Assembly: GCF_000735345.1 (NCBI RefSeq)
Contig: NZ_JMPJ01000064.1
Location: forward strand, 124,001-188,000
DNA: 64,000 bases
From: Ewingella americana ATCC 33852
GTDB taxonomy: Bacteria; Pseudomonadota; Gammaproteobacteria; Enterobacterales; Enterobacteriaceae
Direction: 5' to 3'
Part shown: one piece after another, positions 50,102 to 60,115 of the stretch
Layout of the letters: the number at the start of each line of letters is the position of its first letter
How positions within the stretch are numbered: position 1 is the first letter of the stretch
Notes under the pieces: model-generated
The model's input: only the letters and a program-made list of their open reading frames with translations
Told to the model about the DNA's origin: nothing
Database searches by the model: none
Position numbers and translations under genes: made by a program

Positions 50102-51763
50102 ATGCTGGCGCAATTAACTATCAGTAACTTTGCCATCGTTCGTGAGTTAGATATCGATTTTCACAGCGGTATGACGGCAATCACCGGTGAAACCGGCGCA
50201 GGTAAATCTATTGCTATCGACGCCTTAGGTTTGTGTCTCGGCAATCGCGCTGATGGCAGCACCGTGCGTCTGGGCGCTAATCGTGCCGATATCTGCGCGC
50301 GCTTCACGCTGGCTGACACCCCTTCTGCTAAACAATGGCTTGCCGATAACCAGCTCGACGAAGGCAATGACTGCCTACTGCGCCGCACCATCAGCGCTGA
50401 CGGCCGCTCTCGCAGCTTTATCAATGGCACCCCTGTCCCGCTTTCCCAAATGCGTGAAATTGGCCAGCATCTGATCCAGATCCACGGCCAGCATGCGCAC
50501 CAGCTCCTGCTTAAGCCCGAACACCAAAAACAGCTACTGGATGCCTATGCAGACCAGCCTCTGCTGCTGGCGCAGATGCGTCAGGCGTACCAGAACTGGC
50601 ACCAAAGTTGCCGCCAACTGGCGCAGTATCAGCAGCAAGTCACCGAGCGCGAGGCGCGTCGGCAACTGCTGCAGTACCAATTGAAAGAGCTGAACGAGTT
50701 CGCCCCGCAGGCCGGCGAATACGAACAGATCGACGAAGAGTACAAGTTGCTGGCTAATAGCGGGCAGGTGATGTCATTGAGCCAAAACGCGCTCTATCTG
50801 CTGGCCGACGGCGACGACCAAAACGTGGTTAGCCTGCTGTATAGCGCCAAAAGCCAGCTGACCGAATTGGCTGAAATCGACAGCAAAATCAATGAGCTGA
50901 TCGTGATGCTGGACGACGCCTCTATCCAAATCAGCGAAGCCAGTGACGAGCTGCGCCACTATAGCGAACGGATGGAAATCGACCCGAATCGCCTGTTTGA
51001 ACTAGAGCAGAGACTCTCTCGCCAGCTGAGTCTGGCGAAAAAGCATCACGTTTCTGCCGAAGAGCTGCCAACCCTGCACCGCCAGCTTTTAGACGAGCAG
51101 CAGATGCTCGACGACCACGAAACCAATCAGGCCGAGCTGAGCGAAGCCGTGAACCTGCACTATCAGCAAGCGCTGAGCATCGCCCAGCAGCTGCATGATA
51201 AGCGCCAGTTCTATGCTGACGAGCTGACTCGCCTGATCACCGACAGCATGCAGAGCCTGTCGATGCCACACGGCAAGTTTAAGATTCAAGTACAGTTTGT
51301 TCCTGAGCATTTAAGCCAAGAAGGTGCGGATCGTCTGGAATTCCAAGTCACCACCAACCCCGGCCAGCCATTACAGGCTCTGGCGAAAGTGGCCTCCGGC
51401 GGTGAGCTGTCGCGTATTGCCTTAGCAATTCAGGTGATCACTGCTCAGAAAATGGAAACCCCGGCGCTGATTTTCGATGAAGTGGACGTGGGTATCAGCG
51501 GCCCGACCGCCGCTATCGTCGGCAGACTGTTGCGTCAGTTGGGTGAATCCACGCAGGTGATGTGTGTGACCCACTTACCGCAGGTTGCCGGTTGTGGTCA
51601 TCAACATTATTTTGTGAGCAAAGATACCGACGGGGAAGCCACTGAAACCCAAATGAATCGTCTGGATAAAAAAGCCAGATTGCAGGAACTGGCGCGTCTA
51701 CTGGGGGGTAGCGAAGTCACCAGAAACACCCTTGCTAACGCCAAAGAACTGCTCGCAGCTTAA
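50102..51763 (+). CDS. recN: DNA repair protein RecN
   Basis: 553 residues from [16 protein letters not shown]-like ATPase acting in double-strand break repair. Walker [25 protein letters not shown] (residues 29-40 area), coiled-coil middle, signature [15 protein letters not shown], Walker [13 protein letters not shown], and [22 protein letters not shown]-controlled. The ATG at 50102 follows GGAAGG at correct spacing. Confidence 0.96.
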   Translation: MLAQLTISNFAIVRELDIDFHSGMTAITGETGAGKSIAIDALGLCLGNRADGSTVRLGANRADICARFTLADTPSAKQWLADNQLDEGNDCLLRRTISADGRSRSFINGTPVPLSQMREIGQHLIQIHGQHAHQLLLKPEHQKQLLDAYADQPLLLAQMRQAYQNWHQSCRQLAQYQQQVTEREARRQLLQYQLKELNEFAPQAGEYEQIDEEYKLLANSGQVMSLSQNALYLLADGDDQNVVSLLYSAKSQLTELAEIDSKINELIVMLDDASIQISEASDELRHYSERMEIDPNRLFELEQRLSRQLSLAKKHHVSAEELPTLHRQLLDEQQMLDDHETNQAELSEAVNLHYQQALSIAQQLHDKRQFYADELTRLITDSMQSLSMPHGKFKIQVQFVPEHLSQEGADRLEFQVTTNPGQPLQALAKVASGGELSRIALAIQVITAQKMETPALIFDEVDVGISGPTAAIVGRLLRQLGESTQVMCVTHLPQVAGCGHQHYFVSKDTDGEATETQMNRLDKKARLQELARLLGGSEVTRNTLANAKELLAA

Positions 51764-51875
51764 AAAGCTCAACTTTTTTACGATTCTGCGGTCATACAGG
51801 TGCCCTGCAAAGGTTTCAAACTGATGAAAGGTCTATTATCATCGGCATCTTATGCCCTAAAGGAATGTAACGACT

Positions 51876-52220
51876 ATGCGCTGTAAAACGCTAACTGCCG
51901 CCGCAGTAACTCTTGTAATGCTGACTGCGGGCTGTTCCACACTGGAAAAGGTGGTTTATCGGCCTGACATCAATCAGGGGAACTACTTGGCTCCTGCTGA
52001 TGTTCAAAAGATTCATACTGGCATGACCAAGCAACAAGTGGCTTATGTCCTTGGTACCCCAATGCTGGACGACCCGTTCGGTAATGACACTTGGTACTAC
52101 GTTTTCCGCCAGCAGCCTGGTCATGAAGGCGTGAAGCAACAAACCTTGACGCTGACCTTTAACAGTGCGGGAACGCTGACTAACGTTGATAACAAACCTG
52201 CGTTAAGCGACAAGAATTAA
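51876..52220 (+). CDS. bamE: Outer membrane protein assembly factor BamE
   Basis: 114 residues. Lipoprotein: signal [20 protein letters not shown] with lipobox LTAGC, Cys20 lipidated. Then the SmpA/OmlA domain ([37 protein letters not shown]...[10 protein letters not shown]). Part of the BAM complex at the outer membrane. Convergent with rnfH, with a terminator between. Confidence 0.95.
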   Translation: MRCKTLTAAAVTLVMLTAGCSTLEKVVYRPDINQGNYLAPADVQKIHTGMTKQQVAYVLGTPMLDDPFGNDTWYYVFRQQPGHEGVKQQTLTLTFNSAGTLTNVDNKPALSDKN

Positions 52221-52269
52221 TCTCCCTCCTGATGCTTGCTGGCAGCAGCCAGAATCCATCCTCAGGGTA

Positions 52270-52301
52270 AAAAAATAAGGCGCTCAAGGCGCCTTATTTT
52301 T
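52270..52301. terminator. Terminator between bamE and rnfH
   Basis: Stem ATAAGGCGC / GCGCCTTAT with small loop, flanked by A6 and T6. It overlaps the end of rnfH. Confidence 0.85.
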
Positions 52302-52578
52302 TAGACTTTTCTGCTCGCTGACGTCTAAGCTCTTTTGGGTCAGCGATCAGCGGCCGGTAAATTTCAATTCGGTCGCCGTCGGAGATAGTGTCCGCCAGCT
52401 TCACGGGGCGGCTGTACACGCCGACTTTATTGCTCTTGAGGTCGATATCCTTCCTCAGCTCCAATAAACCCGAGGCAACGATCGCTTGTTCAACCGTGCT
52501 GCCTTCTTCCAGCTTCACAGTACGCAGATACTGCCGTTCAGGTAACGCATAAACCACCTCAACGCGGATCTCAGACAC
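52294..52578 (-). CDS. rnfH: RnfH/RatB family protein
   Basis: 94 residues of the RnfH (UPF0125) family with a ubiquitin-like fold: [78 protein letters not shown]. Partner of RatA and possibly RNF electron transport; role unsettled. Its start overlaps the ratA stop by 8 bases, so the two are coupled. Confidence 0.92.
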   Translation of the reverse strand: MSEIRVEVVYALPERQYLRTVKLEEGSTVEQAIVASGLLELRKDIDLKSNKVGVYSRPVKLADTISDGDRIEIYRPLIADPKELRRQRAEKSKK

Positions 52579-53005
52579 TGTAGACCTCTTTCGCGCGCTG
52601 GGTGAAAGCCTGAACCATACTGCCGGCTAGCTCTTTAAATATTTTACCAAACGCCAGTTCAATCAATTTGTTGGTGAACTCGAAATCAAGATTGAGCTCG
52701 ACCTTGCAGGCTTCAGGGCTCAGCGCGGTGAAATTCCAACCGCCCATCAGCTTGCGGAAAGGGCCATCAACCAATTGCATATCGATGCGCTTATTGCTGA
52801 ACAGCGTATTGCGCGTCGTGAAGGTTTTACTGATCCCCGCCTTAGAAACATCAACCGCGGCGGTCATGGAATCTGGGCCTTGCTCAATAATTCGGCTACC
52901 CGTACACCCCGGCAGAAATTGAGGATAGGCATCAACATCATTCACTAAGGTGTACATCTGTTCTACGCTGAACGGCACGAGCGCAGAACGACTTATCTGT
53001 GGCAT
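52571..53005 (-). CDS. ratA: RatA family polyketide cyclase/START protein
   Basis: 144 residues from [42 protein letters not shown]/polyketide_cyc fold; E. coli RatA inhibits 70S assembly by binding 50S, and homologues bind coenzyme Q (Coq10). The ATG at 53005 follows GGAAAATG; four more upstream codons are open. Divergent from smpB. Confidence 0.93.
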   Translation of the reverse strand: MPQISRSALVPFSVEQMYTLVNDVDAYPQFLPGCTGSRIIEQGPDSMTAAVDVSKAGISKTFTTRNTLFSNKRIDMQLVDGPFRKLMGGWNFTALSPEACKVELNLDFEFTNKLIELAFGKIFKELAGSMVQAFTQRAKEVYSV

Positions 53006-53162
53006 ATCATTTTCCAAGTATCATAAATCGTACAAATCATACCATTTATCGACCTCGAGACAAAAAACTACCTCGGAGCGAAAGCAACAAAGGCCAAAAA
53101 ACGCAGGCTGTTACCCCGTGGGGATTTCATTCCCCAATGCTTACAGTATAATAAGTGACACT

Positions 53163-53645
53163 ATGACAAAGAAAAAAGCACATAAACCCGGTTCCGCGAC
53201 TATCGCGATGAACAAACGCGCTCGCCATGAATATTTCATCGAAGATGAAATCGAAGCGGGGCTTGCTTTGCAGGGATGGGAAGTCAAATCGATGCGTGCT
53301 GGTAAAGCAAACATCTCTGACAGCTATGTCACATTCCGCGACGGTGAAGCCTTTTTGTTTGGCGCAACTATTCAACCTCTCAATGTGGCGTCGAGTCACA
53401 TCGTTTGTGACCCTACGCGTACGCGTAAACTCCTGCTCAACAAGCGCGAGTTAGAAACGCTTTTCGGCAAGGTCAGTCGCGACGGCTACACTGTTGTCGC
53501 ACTCTCCCTGTACTGGAAAAATGCCTGGTCGAAAGTCAAAATCGGTCTGGCGAAAGGTAAGAAAGAGCACGACAAGCGCGATGACATCAAAGATCGCGAA
53601 TGGAAGTTAGACAAAGCACGTATCATGAAGCACGCAAATCGCTAA
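53163..53645 (+). CDS. smpB: SsrA-binding protein SmpB
   Basis: 160 residues, same length as E. coli SmpB, starting [29 protein letters not shown]. Binds tmRNA and positions it in the ribosomal A site. [36 protein letters not shown], and the Lys-rich C-terminal tail [14 protein letters not shown]. Directly upstream of ssrA, the normal arrangement. Confidence 0.97.
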   Translation: MTKKKAHKPGSATIAMNKRARHEYFIEDEIEAGLALQGWEVKSMRAGKANISDSYVTFRDGEAFLFGATIQPLNVASSHIVCDPTRTRKLLLNKRELETLFGKVSRDGYTVVALSLYWKNAWSKVKIGLAKGKKEHDKRDDIKDREWKLDKARIMKHANR

Positions 53646-53673
53646 GCTACTGGCTTAGCATGCAGTTTTTCTG
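53641..53673 (+). terminator. Hairpin overlapping the smpB stop
   Basis: Stem GCTAAGC / GCTTAGC with loop TACTG; the smpB stop codon lies in its first arm. T5 follows 5 bases later. Likely smpB terminator before the ssrA promoter (-10 TATACT at 53675). Confidence 0.6.
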
Positions 53674-53694
53674 ATATACTGCACGACAGTACTT

Positions 53695-54058
53695 GGGGCT
53701 GATTCTGGATTCGACGGGATTTGCGAAGCCCAAGGAGCATGCCGAGGGGCGGTTGGCCTCGTAAAAAGCCGCAAAAAAATAGTCGCAAACGACGAAAACT
53801 ACGCACTAGCAGCTTAATACCCTGCTTAGAGCCCTCTCTCCCTAGCCTCCGCTCTTAGGACGGGGATCAAGAGAGGTCAAACCTAAAAGAGATCGCGTGG
53901 ACACCTTGCCTGGGGTGAAAGCGTTAAACCCAATCAGGATAGTTTGTTAGTGGCGTGTCTGTCCGCAGCTAACCGGCGAATGTAAAGACTAGACTAAGCA
54001 TGTAGTGCCGACGGTGTAGTAATTTCGGACGGGGGTTCAAATCCCCCCAGCTCCACCA
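53695..54058 (+). ncRNA. ssrA: tmRNA (10Sa RNA)
   Basis: 364 nt from GGGGCTGATTCTGGATTCGA to the encoded CCA. The 5' end pairs with the 3' CCCCAGCTCCACCA acceptor arm, GGTTCAAATCC forms the T loop, and the tag ORF lies at 53785-53817. It rescues stalled ribosomes with SmpB. Its 3' end is a common integration site for P4-type islands, and an integrase remnant follows. Confidence 0.97.
53785..53817 (+). other. tmRNA tag reading frame
   Basis: GCA resume codon, then ANDENYALAA and TAA. Identical to the E. coli tag apart from this being in a divergent tmRNA body. Confidence 0.95.
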
Positions 54059-54103
54059 AACAAGGTTTCGGTTATCACCAGATAAGGCCGTTACCGCAAA
54101 GAA

Positions 54104-54136
54104 AGCCGCAACCTGAAAGGGTTTGCGGCTTTTTTG
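54104..54136 (+). terminator. ssrA terminator
   Basis: Stem AGCCGCAA / TTGCGGCT followed by T5, 45 bp after the mature 3' end. Confidence 0.8.
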
Positions 54137-54223
54137 TGTCTGTAGAAGTCCGAGAAGATCCGACTGAAGCCATCACCTCTTGTTATACCAACAAACGTAT
54201 ACCAATCAAGTGAATATCCTTGC

Positions 54224-55448
54224 ATGGCGCGGACTACACGCACCCTCACCCACACCCACACCCACACCAAAGTACAAAAGCTAAAGCCCTCGACAAAGAC
54301 CTAACCCTCGCGGCGGTGACGGACTCTTTTGTTGGTGAAAACCACCAGCAAGAAAATTTGGCGTTTCCGCTACCAACTGCCCAACATTAACAAATGAACC
54401 ATGATAAGCCTCGGCGCTTACCCTGCCCTCTCCCTTGCAGATGCCAGAGAAATTCGCGCGGAGAAGTTAGCGATGCTAGTCTGTGGGATAGATCCGCAGG
54501 TAAGGGCCGATGAAGAGGCTGAGAAGCTCCAGATTGCTCAGGAAAGCATATTTGTTAACGTGGCGCGTAAATGGTTCGAGTTGAAACAAAGTTACGTTAG
54601 CGCAGATCACGCGAAAGATATCTGGCGTTCTATCGAAAAGGATATCTTACCCAGTATCGAAAATGTTCCTGTTCAAGAGCTGAAAGCATGAACCCTGATT
54701 CAAGTGTTAGAGCCAATCAAAGCACGTGGAGCGTTAGAGACGGTCAGGCGGTTAGTACAACGCATAAACGAGATAATGATTTACGCGGTTAATGTCGGGC
54801 TAATTGACGCAAACCCGGCCTTAGGTATTGGTAATGCTTTCACGACCTAAGAAGCAGCATATGCCGACCATACGGCCCGAAGAGCTGCCCAAGTTGATGC
54901 GCACCATTTCTATGAGCAACTTATCTATACCAACCCGCTATCTGCTTAAATGGCAGTTACTGACGCTCATACGTCCCGCCGAAGCTTCTGCAACAGCTTG
55001 GGCCGAGATTGATATCGAAAATAAACAATGGTGTATTCCAGCAGAACGGATGAAAGCAAAACGCGAGCATATCGTACCCTTGTCAGAACAAGCTTTAGAG
55101 CTGCTAGAAATCATGCGCCCAATCAGCGGTAATCGTTAGTATGTATTTCCTAGCCGGAATGACCCGCGCAAGCCGATCAATAACCAAACTGCGAATGCAC
55201 CATTGAAACGTATCGGGTATGGGGGAAAGCTGGTTGCTCATGGCCTACGTTCTATTGCCTGCACTGCAATGAATGAGGCCAGATTTAATGCAGATGTAAT
55301 TGAAGCCGCATTGGCACATAGTGATAAAAATGAAGTTCGCAGAGCATACAACCGTTCAACTTATCTTGAACTGCGTATAGACTTGATGAAATGGTGGGGG
55401 AGTTTCACCTATAACTATAACCATCACCAGCTCATAAAGACGATTTAA
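54224..55448 (+). pseudogene. int: P4-type tyrosine integrase, degenerate
   Basis: Pieces of one integrase lie in order in different frames: KVQKLKPSTKT, GDGLF, LVKTTSKKIWRFRYQLPNI, SLGAYPALSLADAREIRAEK, SADHAKDIWRSIEKDILP, LIDANPALGIGNAF, then LLTLIRPAEASATAWAEID and HGLRSIACTAMNEARFNADVIEAALAHSDKNEVRRAYNR. In-frame stops (near 54395, 54689 and 55137) and frameshifts (before 54330 and near 54838) break it. At least two stops look like CGA to TGA changes. The catalytic box (Arg, HxLR, Tyr) is otherwise recognisable. The N-terminus is further altered by a CACACC repeat at 54247-54268. Confidence 0.9.
54247..54268 (+). repeat. CACACC hexamer microsatellite
   Basis: Three and a half tandem copies of CACACC within the integrase N-terminus, encoding THTHTHT. 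A normal P4 integrase has no such stretch, so it is likely a slippage expansion. Confidence 0.75.
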
Positions 55449-55476
55449 TAATTATTGCACAGCAAAGGAGTCTTGG

Positions 55477-56835
55477 ATGCCAAATAATTACCATCAATAC
55501 ATTGAAGACGTCAGCGATGATATAAAAACTTGCCTTGAGGGCATGGGATGTCAGCCTATACTTTTCGTTGGCTCGGGTTTAACAAAAAGATACCTCGCCG
55601 GCCCGAACTGGGAAGAATTGCTACAACAACTTGCGGCTGAATGCCCTAACATAGATAAAAAATTTGCCTATTACAAACAAAAATACCCTGAGCTTATTGA
55701 TATTGGCACTATTTTCTCTGATGCTTATAACGAGTGGGCATGGAGTGAGGGCGAAAGTGAATTCCCACCTACTTTATTTGAAGAAGGCAATGACCCAAGC
55801 ATTTACTTCAAACACAAAATATCAAATATTTTTAATTCACTAATCCAAGAAAAGCAAATTGTAGATAATGATGAGGTTGAGCTTTTAAGGAAAGTACATC
55901 CTCATTCAATCATCACAACAAACTATGATGGGTTGTTAGAATCAATATACCCTGAATTCACACCAATAATAGGACAAAAAATTCTATATGCCAATCACGG
56001 CAGTATTGGTGAGATACTAAAAATACACGGTTGCTGTTCATCACCTGAAAGCATAGTAATAAATCGCGATGACTACGATGATTTTATAAAGAAAAAGAAA
56101 TACCTCAGTGCAAAATTGTTAACATTCTTCGCTGAGCACCCACTTTTATTTATAGGTTACAGTGCTGAAGACGCGAACATAAAAAACATTTTATCTGATA
56201 TTGATGAACTCCTTTCCGAGAATGGAGATGTAATACCTAACATATACATATTAGAATGGACCGATAGACAAAATGAGAACGAATACCCACGCAGAGAGCG
56301 GTTAATTCAAGTATCAGCAAACAAGAGCATCAGGATAAAAAGTATAGTTGCCACTAATTTCTCATGGGTTTTTTCAGCATTTGGAGCCAACAGGGCACTT
56401 GACAATATAAATCCAAAATTACTACGTGCGTTATTAGCCCGTACCTACGACCTTGTAAGAACAGACATTCCTAGAAACCCCGTGCAAGTTGACTATCGAG
56501 TTTTATCAAACATTACAGAATCAGAGGGTGAGCTTGCAAAACTATATGGTATAGCTACCTCCTCTGATGGGATGGCATTTAATGCCAGCTATCCTTTCAC
56601 GTTAACATCACTGGGGCAAGCACTTGGTTTCAAAGGTTGGCATGATGCAAACAAACTTTTAGAAATAGTTAAAAACATCACGGGAGTAGACATAAAGACC
56701 TTTGATAATAAATATCACTACGCAATTATGAACGGAGAGGAAATTCAATCTCATAGATATTCAAACTATCTACGTGAACTTCTTGAGAAGGTAAAAGATG
56801 GAGAAGAGTTTGAATTAGGAATAAAAGCTCCGTAA
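55477..56835 (+). CDS. SIR2-domain protein, putative NAD-consuming defence factor
   Basis: 452 residues. The N-terminal SIR2_2-like domain (about 25-250) has FVGSGLTKRYL (residues 30-40, the NAD-binding GxGxS), ITTNYDGLLES (N149, D151), LKIHGCCSSPESIV (catalytic H184) and LLFIGYSAEDANI (227-232). The C-terminal 200 residues are not recognised. Such SIR2 proteins in islands commonly deplete NAD when a phage infects, causing abortive infection. Good ribosome site AAAGGAG. AT-rich. No partner gene such as a HerA, Ago, Thoeris or DSR partner is adjacent, so it would be a stand-alone system, or the partner has been lost. Confidence 0.85.
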   Translation: MPNNYHQYIEDVSDDIKTCLEGMGCQPILFVGSGLTKRYLAGPNWEELLQQLAAECPNIDKKFAYYKQKYPELIDIGTIFSDAYNEWAWSEGESEFPPTLFEEGNDPSIYFKHKISNIFNSLIQEKQIVDNDEVELLRKVHPHSIITTNYDGLLESIYPEFTPIIGQKILYANHGSIGEILKIHGCCSSPESIVINRDDYDDFIKKKKYLSAKLLTFFAEHPLLFIGYSAEDANIKNILSDIDELLSENGDVIPNIYILEWTDRQNENEYPRRERLIQVSANKSIRIKSIVATNFSWVFSAFGANRALDNINPKLLRALLARTYDLVRTDIPRNPVQVDYRVLSNITESEGELAKLYGIATSSDGMAFNASYPFTLTSLGQALGFKGWHDANKLLEIVKNITGVDIKTFDNKYHYAIMNGEEIQSHRYSNYLRELLEKVKDGEEFELGIKAP

Positions 56836-56866
56836 TAATTTGCTATATGTATCGTTGCCAACCATC

Positions 56867-56887
56867 GCCGCCATTATGGCGGCTTTT
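56867..56887 (+). terminator. Terminator of the SIR2 gene
   Basis: Stem GCCGCCA / TGGCGGC with a 3-base loop and TTTT after. Confidence 0.8.
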
Positions 56888-57266
56888 AAACATAGTAACC
56901 AACTCCCCACTCATGCATTAAAAAGAAGCACCCGCAGCAACCTGTTTGCGGCGTGATAGCGCCAGCATCCTGCTGAGTTAAATCGCAATAAATAGACGCC
57001 TCACCGAAGCATTGACGCACTAAACGAAAAGTCGCTCAAACCTCTGCGCGCGCAATTCTACCCGCCTGCCCGCTGCTGACTTAGCTCACTGGTTTTAATG
57101 CATAAAGTAAAGTCTCTAAAAGCCAGGGTAGCAAGGGTTTTAAGCCATTTTGAGCACTCCTGATTGCATGCAAATCCATGCGCCCTATGCATGCACAGGT
57201 CTTTAAAGACGGCTAACCAGAGAAAGGGGCTTCTGGAACGTGGGCTTTGTGGATATGTCGTGAAAA
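56888..57266. other. Gene-free part of the island
   Basis: About 380 bp without a supported ORF. It contains several short palindromes (for example TGCATGCA twice near 57167 and 57189). I found no protein or RNA to assign. Confidence 0.35.
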
Positions 57267-57292
57267 AGCCGCCTTAATTGAAAGCGGCTAAT
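57267..57292 (-). terminator. Terminator after the ogr-like gene
   Basis: Stem AGCCGC / GCGGCT with T5 on the minus strand, about 45 bp after the stop of the ogr-like gene. Confidence 0.75.
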
Positions 57293-57335
57293 CATATAGT
57301 TTTAGTAGGTAGCCGAAATATAATTCTCAGCTAAT

Positions 57336-57494
57336 TCAGCCCTTTCTGCTTATTACCTTGCTTATGCTCTCAATCGTTTTAAAGGAACATGAGCAATCGA
57401 GATTGGTGTATTGATAATAAGCTTCTTTCGTCTGATCAGTAACATAACGACTCGTTCGAATATAAGAGACATGAGTACACAACGGGCAACGCAT
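57336..57494 (-). CDS. Ogr/Delta-like zinc finger activator, short
   Basis: 52 residues: MRCPLCTHVSYIRTSRYVTD, then QTKEAYYQYTNLDCSCSFKTIESI. It matches P2 Ogr/P4 Delta, activators of phage late promoters, which have C4, C7, C30 and C35 for zinc. Here C3 and C6 are kept, the third ligand is Tyr (position 29) and C34 is kept with an extra C36. It is shorter at the C-terminus than Ogr. Its ATG overlaps the upstream gene's TAA (TAATG), so the two are translationally coupled. Function may be impaired. Confidence 0.75.
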   Translation of the reverse strand: MRCPLCTHVSYIRTSRYVTDQTKEAYYQYTNLDCSCSFKTIESISKVISRKG

Positions 57495-57811
57495 TATTTA
57501 CTTTCTCGTTGCTGAAAACGAAGGTGTTTTTCGGCAAGCTCTGTTTCAGCCTGCGTCCGACATAATGGGCTATTTTGCAGCTCCATTAATACGCCTGTAG
57601 CTTTAGGCCGTATTAGCTCTATTTCTTTTAATACTGGATTTTCGACGAGCTGCATTGCCATAGCTGCAGCGATACGCTCGTCTAGTGCTTCCATCAGTCG
57701 GTTTCCGATAATTTCCGTCGCGTTGCTCTGATATACGCTATAGGCACGTGCAGCCACTACACAGGCATTAATAACATCTGTATTTAGAATGATTTTAGTG
57801 AATTCATCCAC
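57494..57811 (-). CDS. Unknown protein upstream of the Ogr-like gene
   Basis: 105 residues, not recognised. Helical, acidic-to-neutral, no signal or membrane segment (NACVVAARAYSVYQSNATEIIGNRLMEALDERIAAAMAMQ). The only start is a GTG without a clear ribosome site, and the frame remains open about ten codons upstream to a stop, so it may be a truncated N-terminus at the junction with the primase fragment. Coupled to the Ogr-like gene, hence probably part of the satellite late-regulation unit. Confidence 0.5.
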   Translation of the reverse strand: MDEFTKIILNTDVINACVVAARAYSVYQSNATEIIGNRLMEALDERIAAAMAMQLVENPVLKEIELIRPKATGVLMELQNSPLCRTQAETELAEKHLRFQQRESK

Positions 57812-57838
57812 AGCATTATCGATGGTATATTCTGCAAC

Positions 57839-58162
57839 ATGCTGTCATGGCCGTTCTATGTGCAGCAAGCAGAACGGCACCTGCTTGCTGTCAGCACGCC
57901 AAACGGCCTTTATATTGGCAACGCCAACATTATTTCGGCTGACCCTAGAAAGTATCTCTATGACGCGTACCTGTCATTTATGGGGGCGCGGGGGCATCAG
58001 CGGCCTATGAGCCTGACGGCTTTTGGTCAGGCAGTACCGCAAACATTAAGAGAGTATGAGATTGAATTCTTAAAGCGAAAAACTAATCAGGGAATGCAGA
58101 CCAACCTCACCTTAAACGATGACAGTGAGGCGGATTGGTTGCCGAAGTGCGAAACTTTATAA
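57839..58162 (+). pseudogene. P4-type primase C-terminal fragment
   Basis: 107 residues that match the end of P4 alpha-type primase/helicases: MSLTAFGQAVPQTLREYEIEFLKRKTNQGMQTNLTL and DWLPKC correspond to the terminal DNA-binding region. The zinc-finger/primase and helicase parts (about 600 residues) are missing, and the frame stops about 50 bases upstream, so it is a remnant and not a gene. It shares its 5' junction with the divergent unknown gene. Confidence 0.75.
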
Positions 58163-58174
58163 CTACTCATATGA

Positions 58175-58196
58175 ACCGGCTTAGGCCGGTCTTTTA
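58175..58196 (+). terminator. Terminator after the primase remnant
   Basis: Stem ACCGGC / GCCGGT with loop TTAG and CTTTTA after. Confidence 0.7.
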
Positions 58197-58747
58197 TGTG
58201 CAAAATGGCGACTGGTCACTTTAAAGTGATGAGTTGTGGATAATTTCGAATAAAGCCATTACCACCTAACCACATGAAATTAAAAACAAAGAATGTAAAG
58301 GTGCACAGTGTGATCAGTTTTATCCATAAATCTTTTATTACGCTGAATTTTATAACTATCGGGCATTTTCACGGTTAAGTTATTTTGATCTACTGTGACA
58401 AAAAGGGCCATTGGGCCTCGAAAGGATAATCTTTGCGATGATGTGAATGAAATCCAACTTTAGAGTCGGATATGTGCCAGAAACAGACATTCGCAGTTAC
58501 TTAAACATCCTCTTTTTCAGCATAAACCATCAATATAATTCATTAAAAAGTGATTAAATTCACAGAGATATTAAAACAATCGATTGAAATAGGTGTACGT
58601 GATCGTTAATATATTTTCGTGGGAGTTCCGAAAGCGTTAAGGATGTATTTTCAATGTTAACCATAGCAATCTTTATTCGTTATGGCTCTACTTTATAATT
58701 ATTTAAGGGTCATGCAGTTAGATTGCATTATACTTCAGGAAGAGTAT
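58197..58747. other. AT-rich gap before the R-X4-H protein gene
   Basis: About 550 bp with no supported ORF. A perfect 14-bp palindrome TCACTTTAAAGTGA sits at 58217-58230. The right half is strongly AT-rich and probably contains the promoter of the next gene. Confidence 0.4.
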
Positions 58748-60115
58748 ATGGATGCCAAAATTTTTTCATTAGAATCGCAGAAAAGCAAAATTTATGATCG
58801 AAGGACTAGGAAATATTTTGAGGAGGTCTATAAGAGTTATGCTAATGATTGCTACCGTTCCTCAACGGTAATGCTCTGGTCAGTAGTCGTATGTGATATA
58901 ATTTTTAAACTCCAAGAGTTGCGAGACATTCATAATGATAAAGTTGCTGAAAAGATAATAATTGAAATCGAAGCATTGCAAAAAAACGAACCATACTCAC
59001 CTAAATGGGAAAATGAACTCATTAAGAAAGTTTTTGAGAGGACTCAACTATTGGATACAGCTTCCAATCATAAAGTCCTGCTCATACAGTCTCACCGACA
59101 TTTATCTGCTCACCCTGTAATTAGTGATGACGACATTTTGTTCGAACCAACACAGGAAATGATCAGAAGTGATATTCGAAATAGCATTGAGGTTGTACTA
59201 AGCAAACCACCATTTATGTCTCAGGCAATACTGTCCACTTTTGTATCAGACCTTGAAAATGTAAAGGATTTATTTCCTTCTGATAATGCCCTCAATAAAT
59301 ACTTGGAATCAAAATATTTAAAATCTCTAAACAAAGACGTTTTAGTTAAATTATTTAAAGGATTATGGAAATTTTCATTCAGATCTGAGGATGCAAAACC
59401 AGTTGAAAATAGAGAGATTAACATTAGAGCCATGAAGCTAATATTTTCAAAAGCAAGACAGCTTATGGTGGAATCGGTTAAAGGAGACGCATCCTATTAC
59501 TCTAATATATCAAGAGATCAGGATGCTATTAAAGCACTAATTGAATTCATTTCAATGGAAAAGGAAATTTATGATGCTTTGGATGACTTCGCGAAAGAAT
59601 TAATAAAGCCAATCCTAAAAGATCATCTCTCATATTTCGGTATCGCTTTTTTTATTTCTGAATCGCCAGAAGAACATGTGAAACGTGTAACAAAGAGGAT
59701 ATCCGAAACGTATTATAAAAAATATGGATCAGGCCAAGACTATCTAAACGAAAAGCATTTAGATAAATTTAAATCTGTATGCTTTGAACGAGGCTGCGAG
59801 TCAGAGTATCATGATTTTGGTATTGCATGTTTTATAAGCAGCGTTGATTTTTCACGTGCAGACCTATATTTCGACAGATATATAGATAATAACCTTAAAG
59901 ATTATACAAAGGAGCAACTGGAAGTTCTTCTTGTTGGGACAAATAATAACAATCAATGTTACTGGAGAAATCGTTCTAGGGATGGTAATGACTCAGTAAG
60001 AATCTTAAAAGCAGCAAAGAGTAGATTTCCAGATGGATTTGATTTCTCAATCTATGACTGCCTTCCAATAGATAGAATAGATGATAATTTGGAAGAAGAT
60101 ACCGGTGAGGTTTAA
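58748..60115 (+). CDS. Unknown 455-residue protein with R-X4-H motif (HEPN-like?)
   Basis: Not recognised by family. The start at 58748 has AGGAAG at ideal spacing; the frame opens 22 codons earlier without one. The N-terminal 150 residues are helical with the layout of HEPN domains: an aromatic and basic helix ([37 protein letters not shown]), an acidic loop, then [17 protein letters not shown], where R117-X4-H122 fits the HEPN RNase motif. The remainder (about 170-455) has no clear pattern. AT-rich like the island; it ends with an acidic tail. If the motif is real, it may be a toxin-like RNase in phage defence. Confidence 0.6.
   Translation: MDAKIFSLESQKSKIYDRRTRKYFEEVYKSYANDCYRSSTVMLWSVVVCDIIFKLQELRDIHNDKVAEKIIIEIEALQKNEPYSPKWENELIKKVFERTQLLDTASNHKVLLIQSHRHLSAHPVISDDDILFEPTQEMIRSDIRNSIEVVLSKPPFMSQAILSTFVSDLENVKDLFPSDNALNKYLESKYLKSLNKDVLVKLFKGLWKFSFRSEDAKPVENREINIRAMKLIFSKARQLMVESVKGDASYYSNISRDQDAIKALIEFISMEKEIYDALDDFAKELIKPILKDHLSYFGIAFFISESPEEHVKRVTKRISETYYKKYGSGQDYLNEKHLDKFKSVCFERGCESEYHDFGIACFISSVDFSRADLYFDRYIDNNLKDYTKEQLEVLLVGTNNNNQCYWRNRSRDGNDSVRILKAAKSRFPDGFDFSIYDCLPIDRIDDNLEEDTGEV

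Noticed and set aside
57789-58010. 73-residue frame overlapping the primase remnant.
   Set aside because: Shadow; the other frame matches the primase C-terminus.
59221-59433. Minus-strand frame inside the 455-residue gene.
   Set aside because: Antisense shadow; no context.
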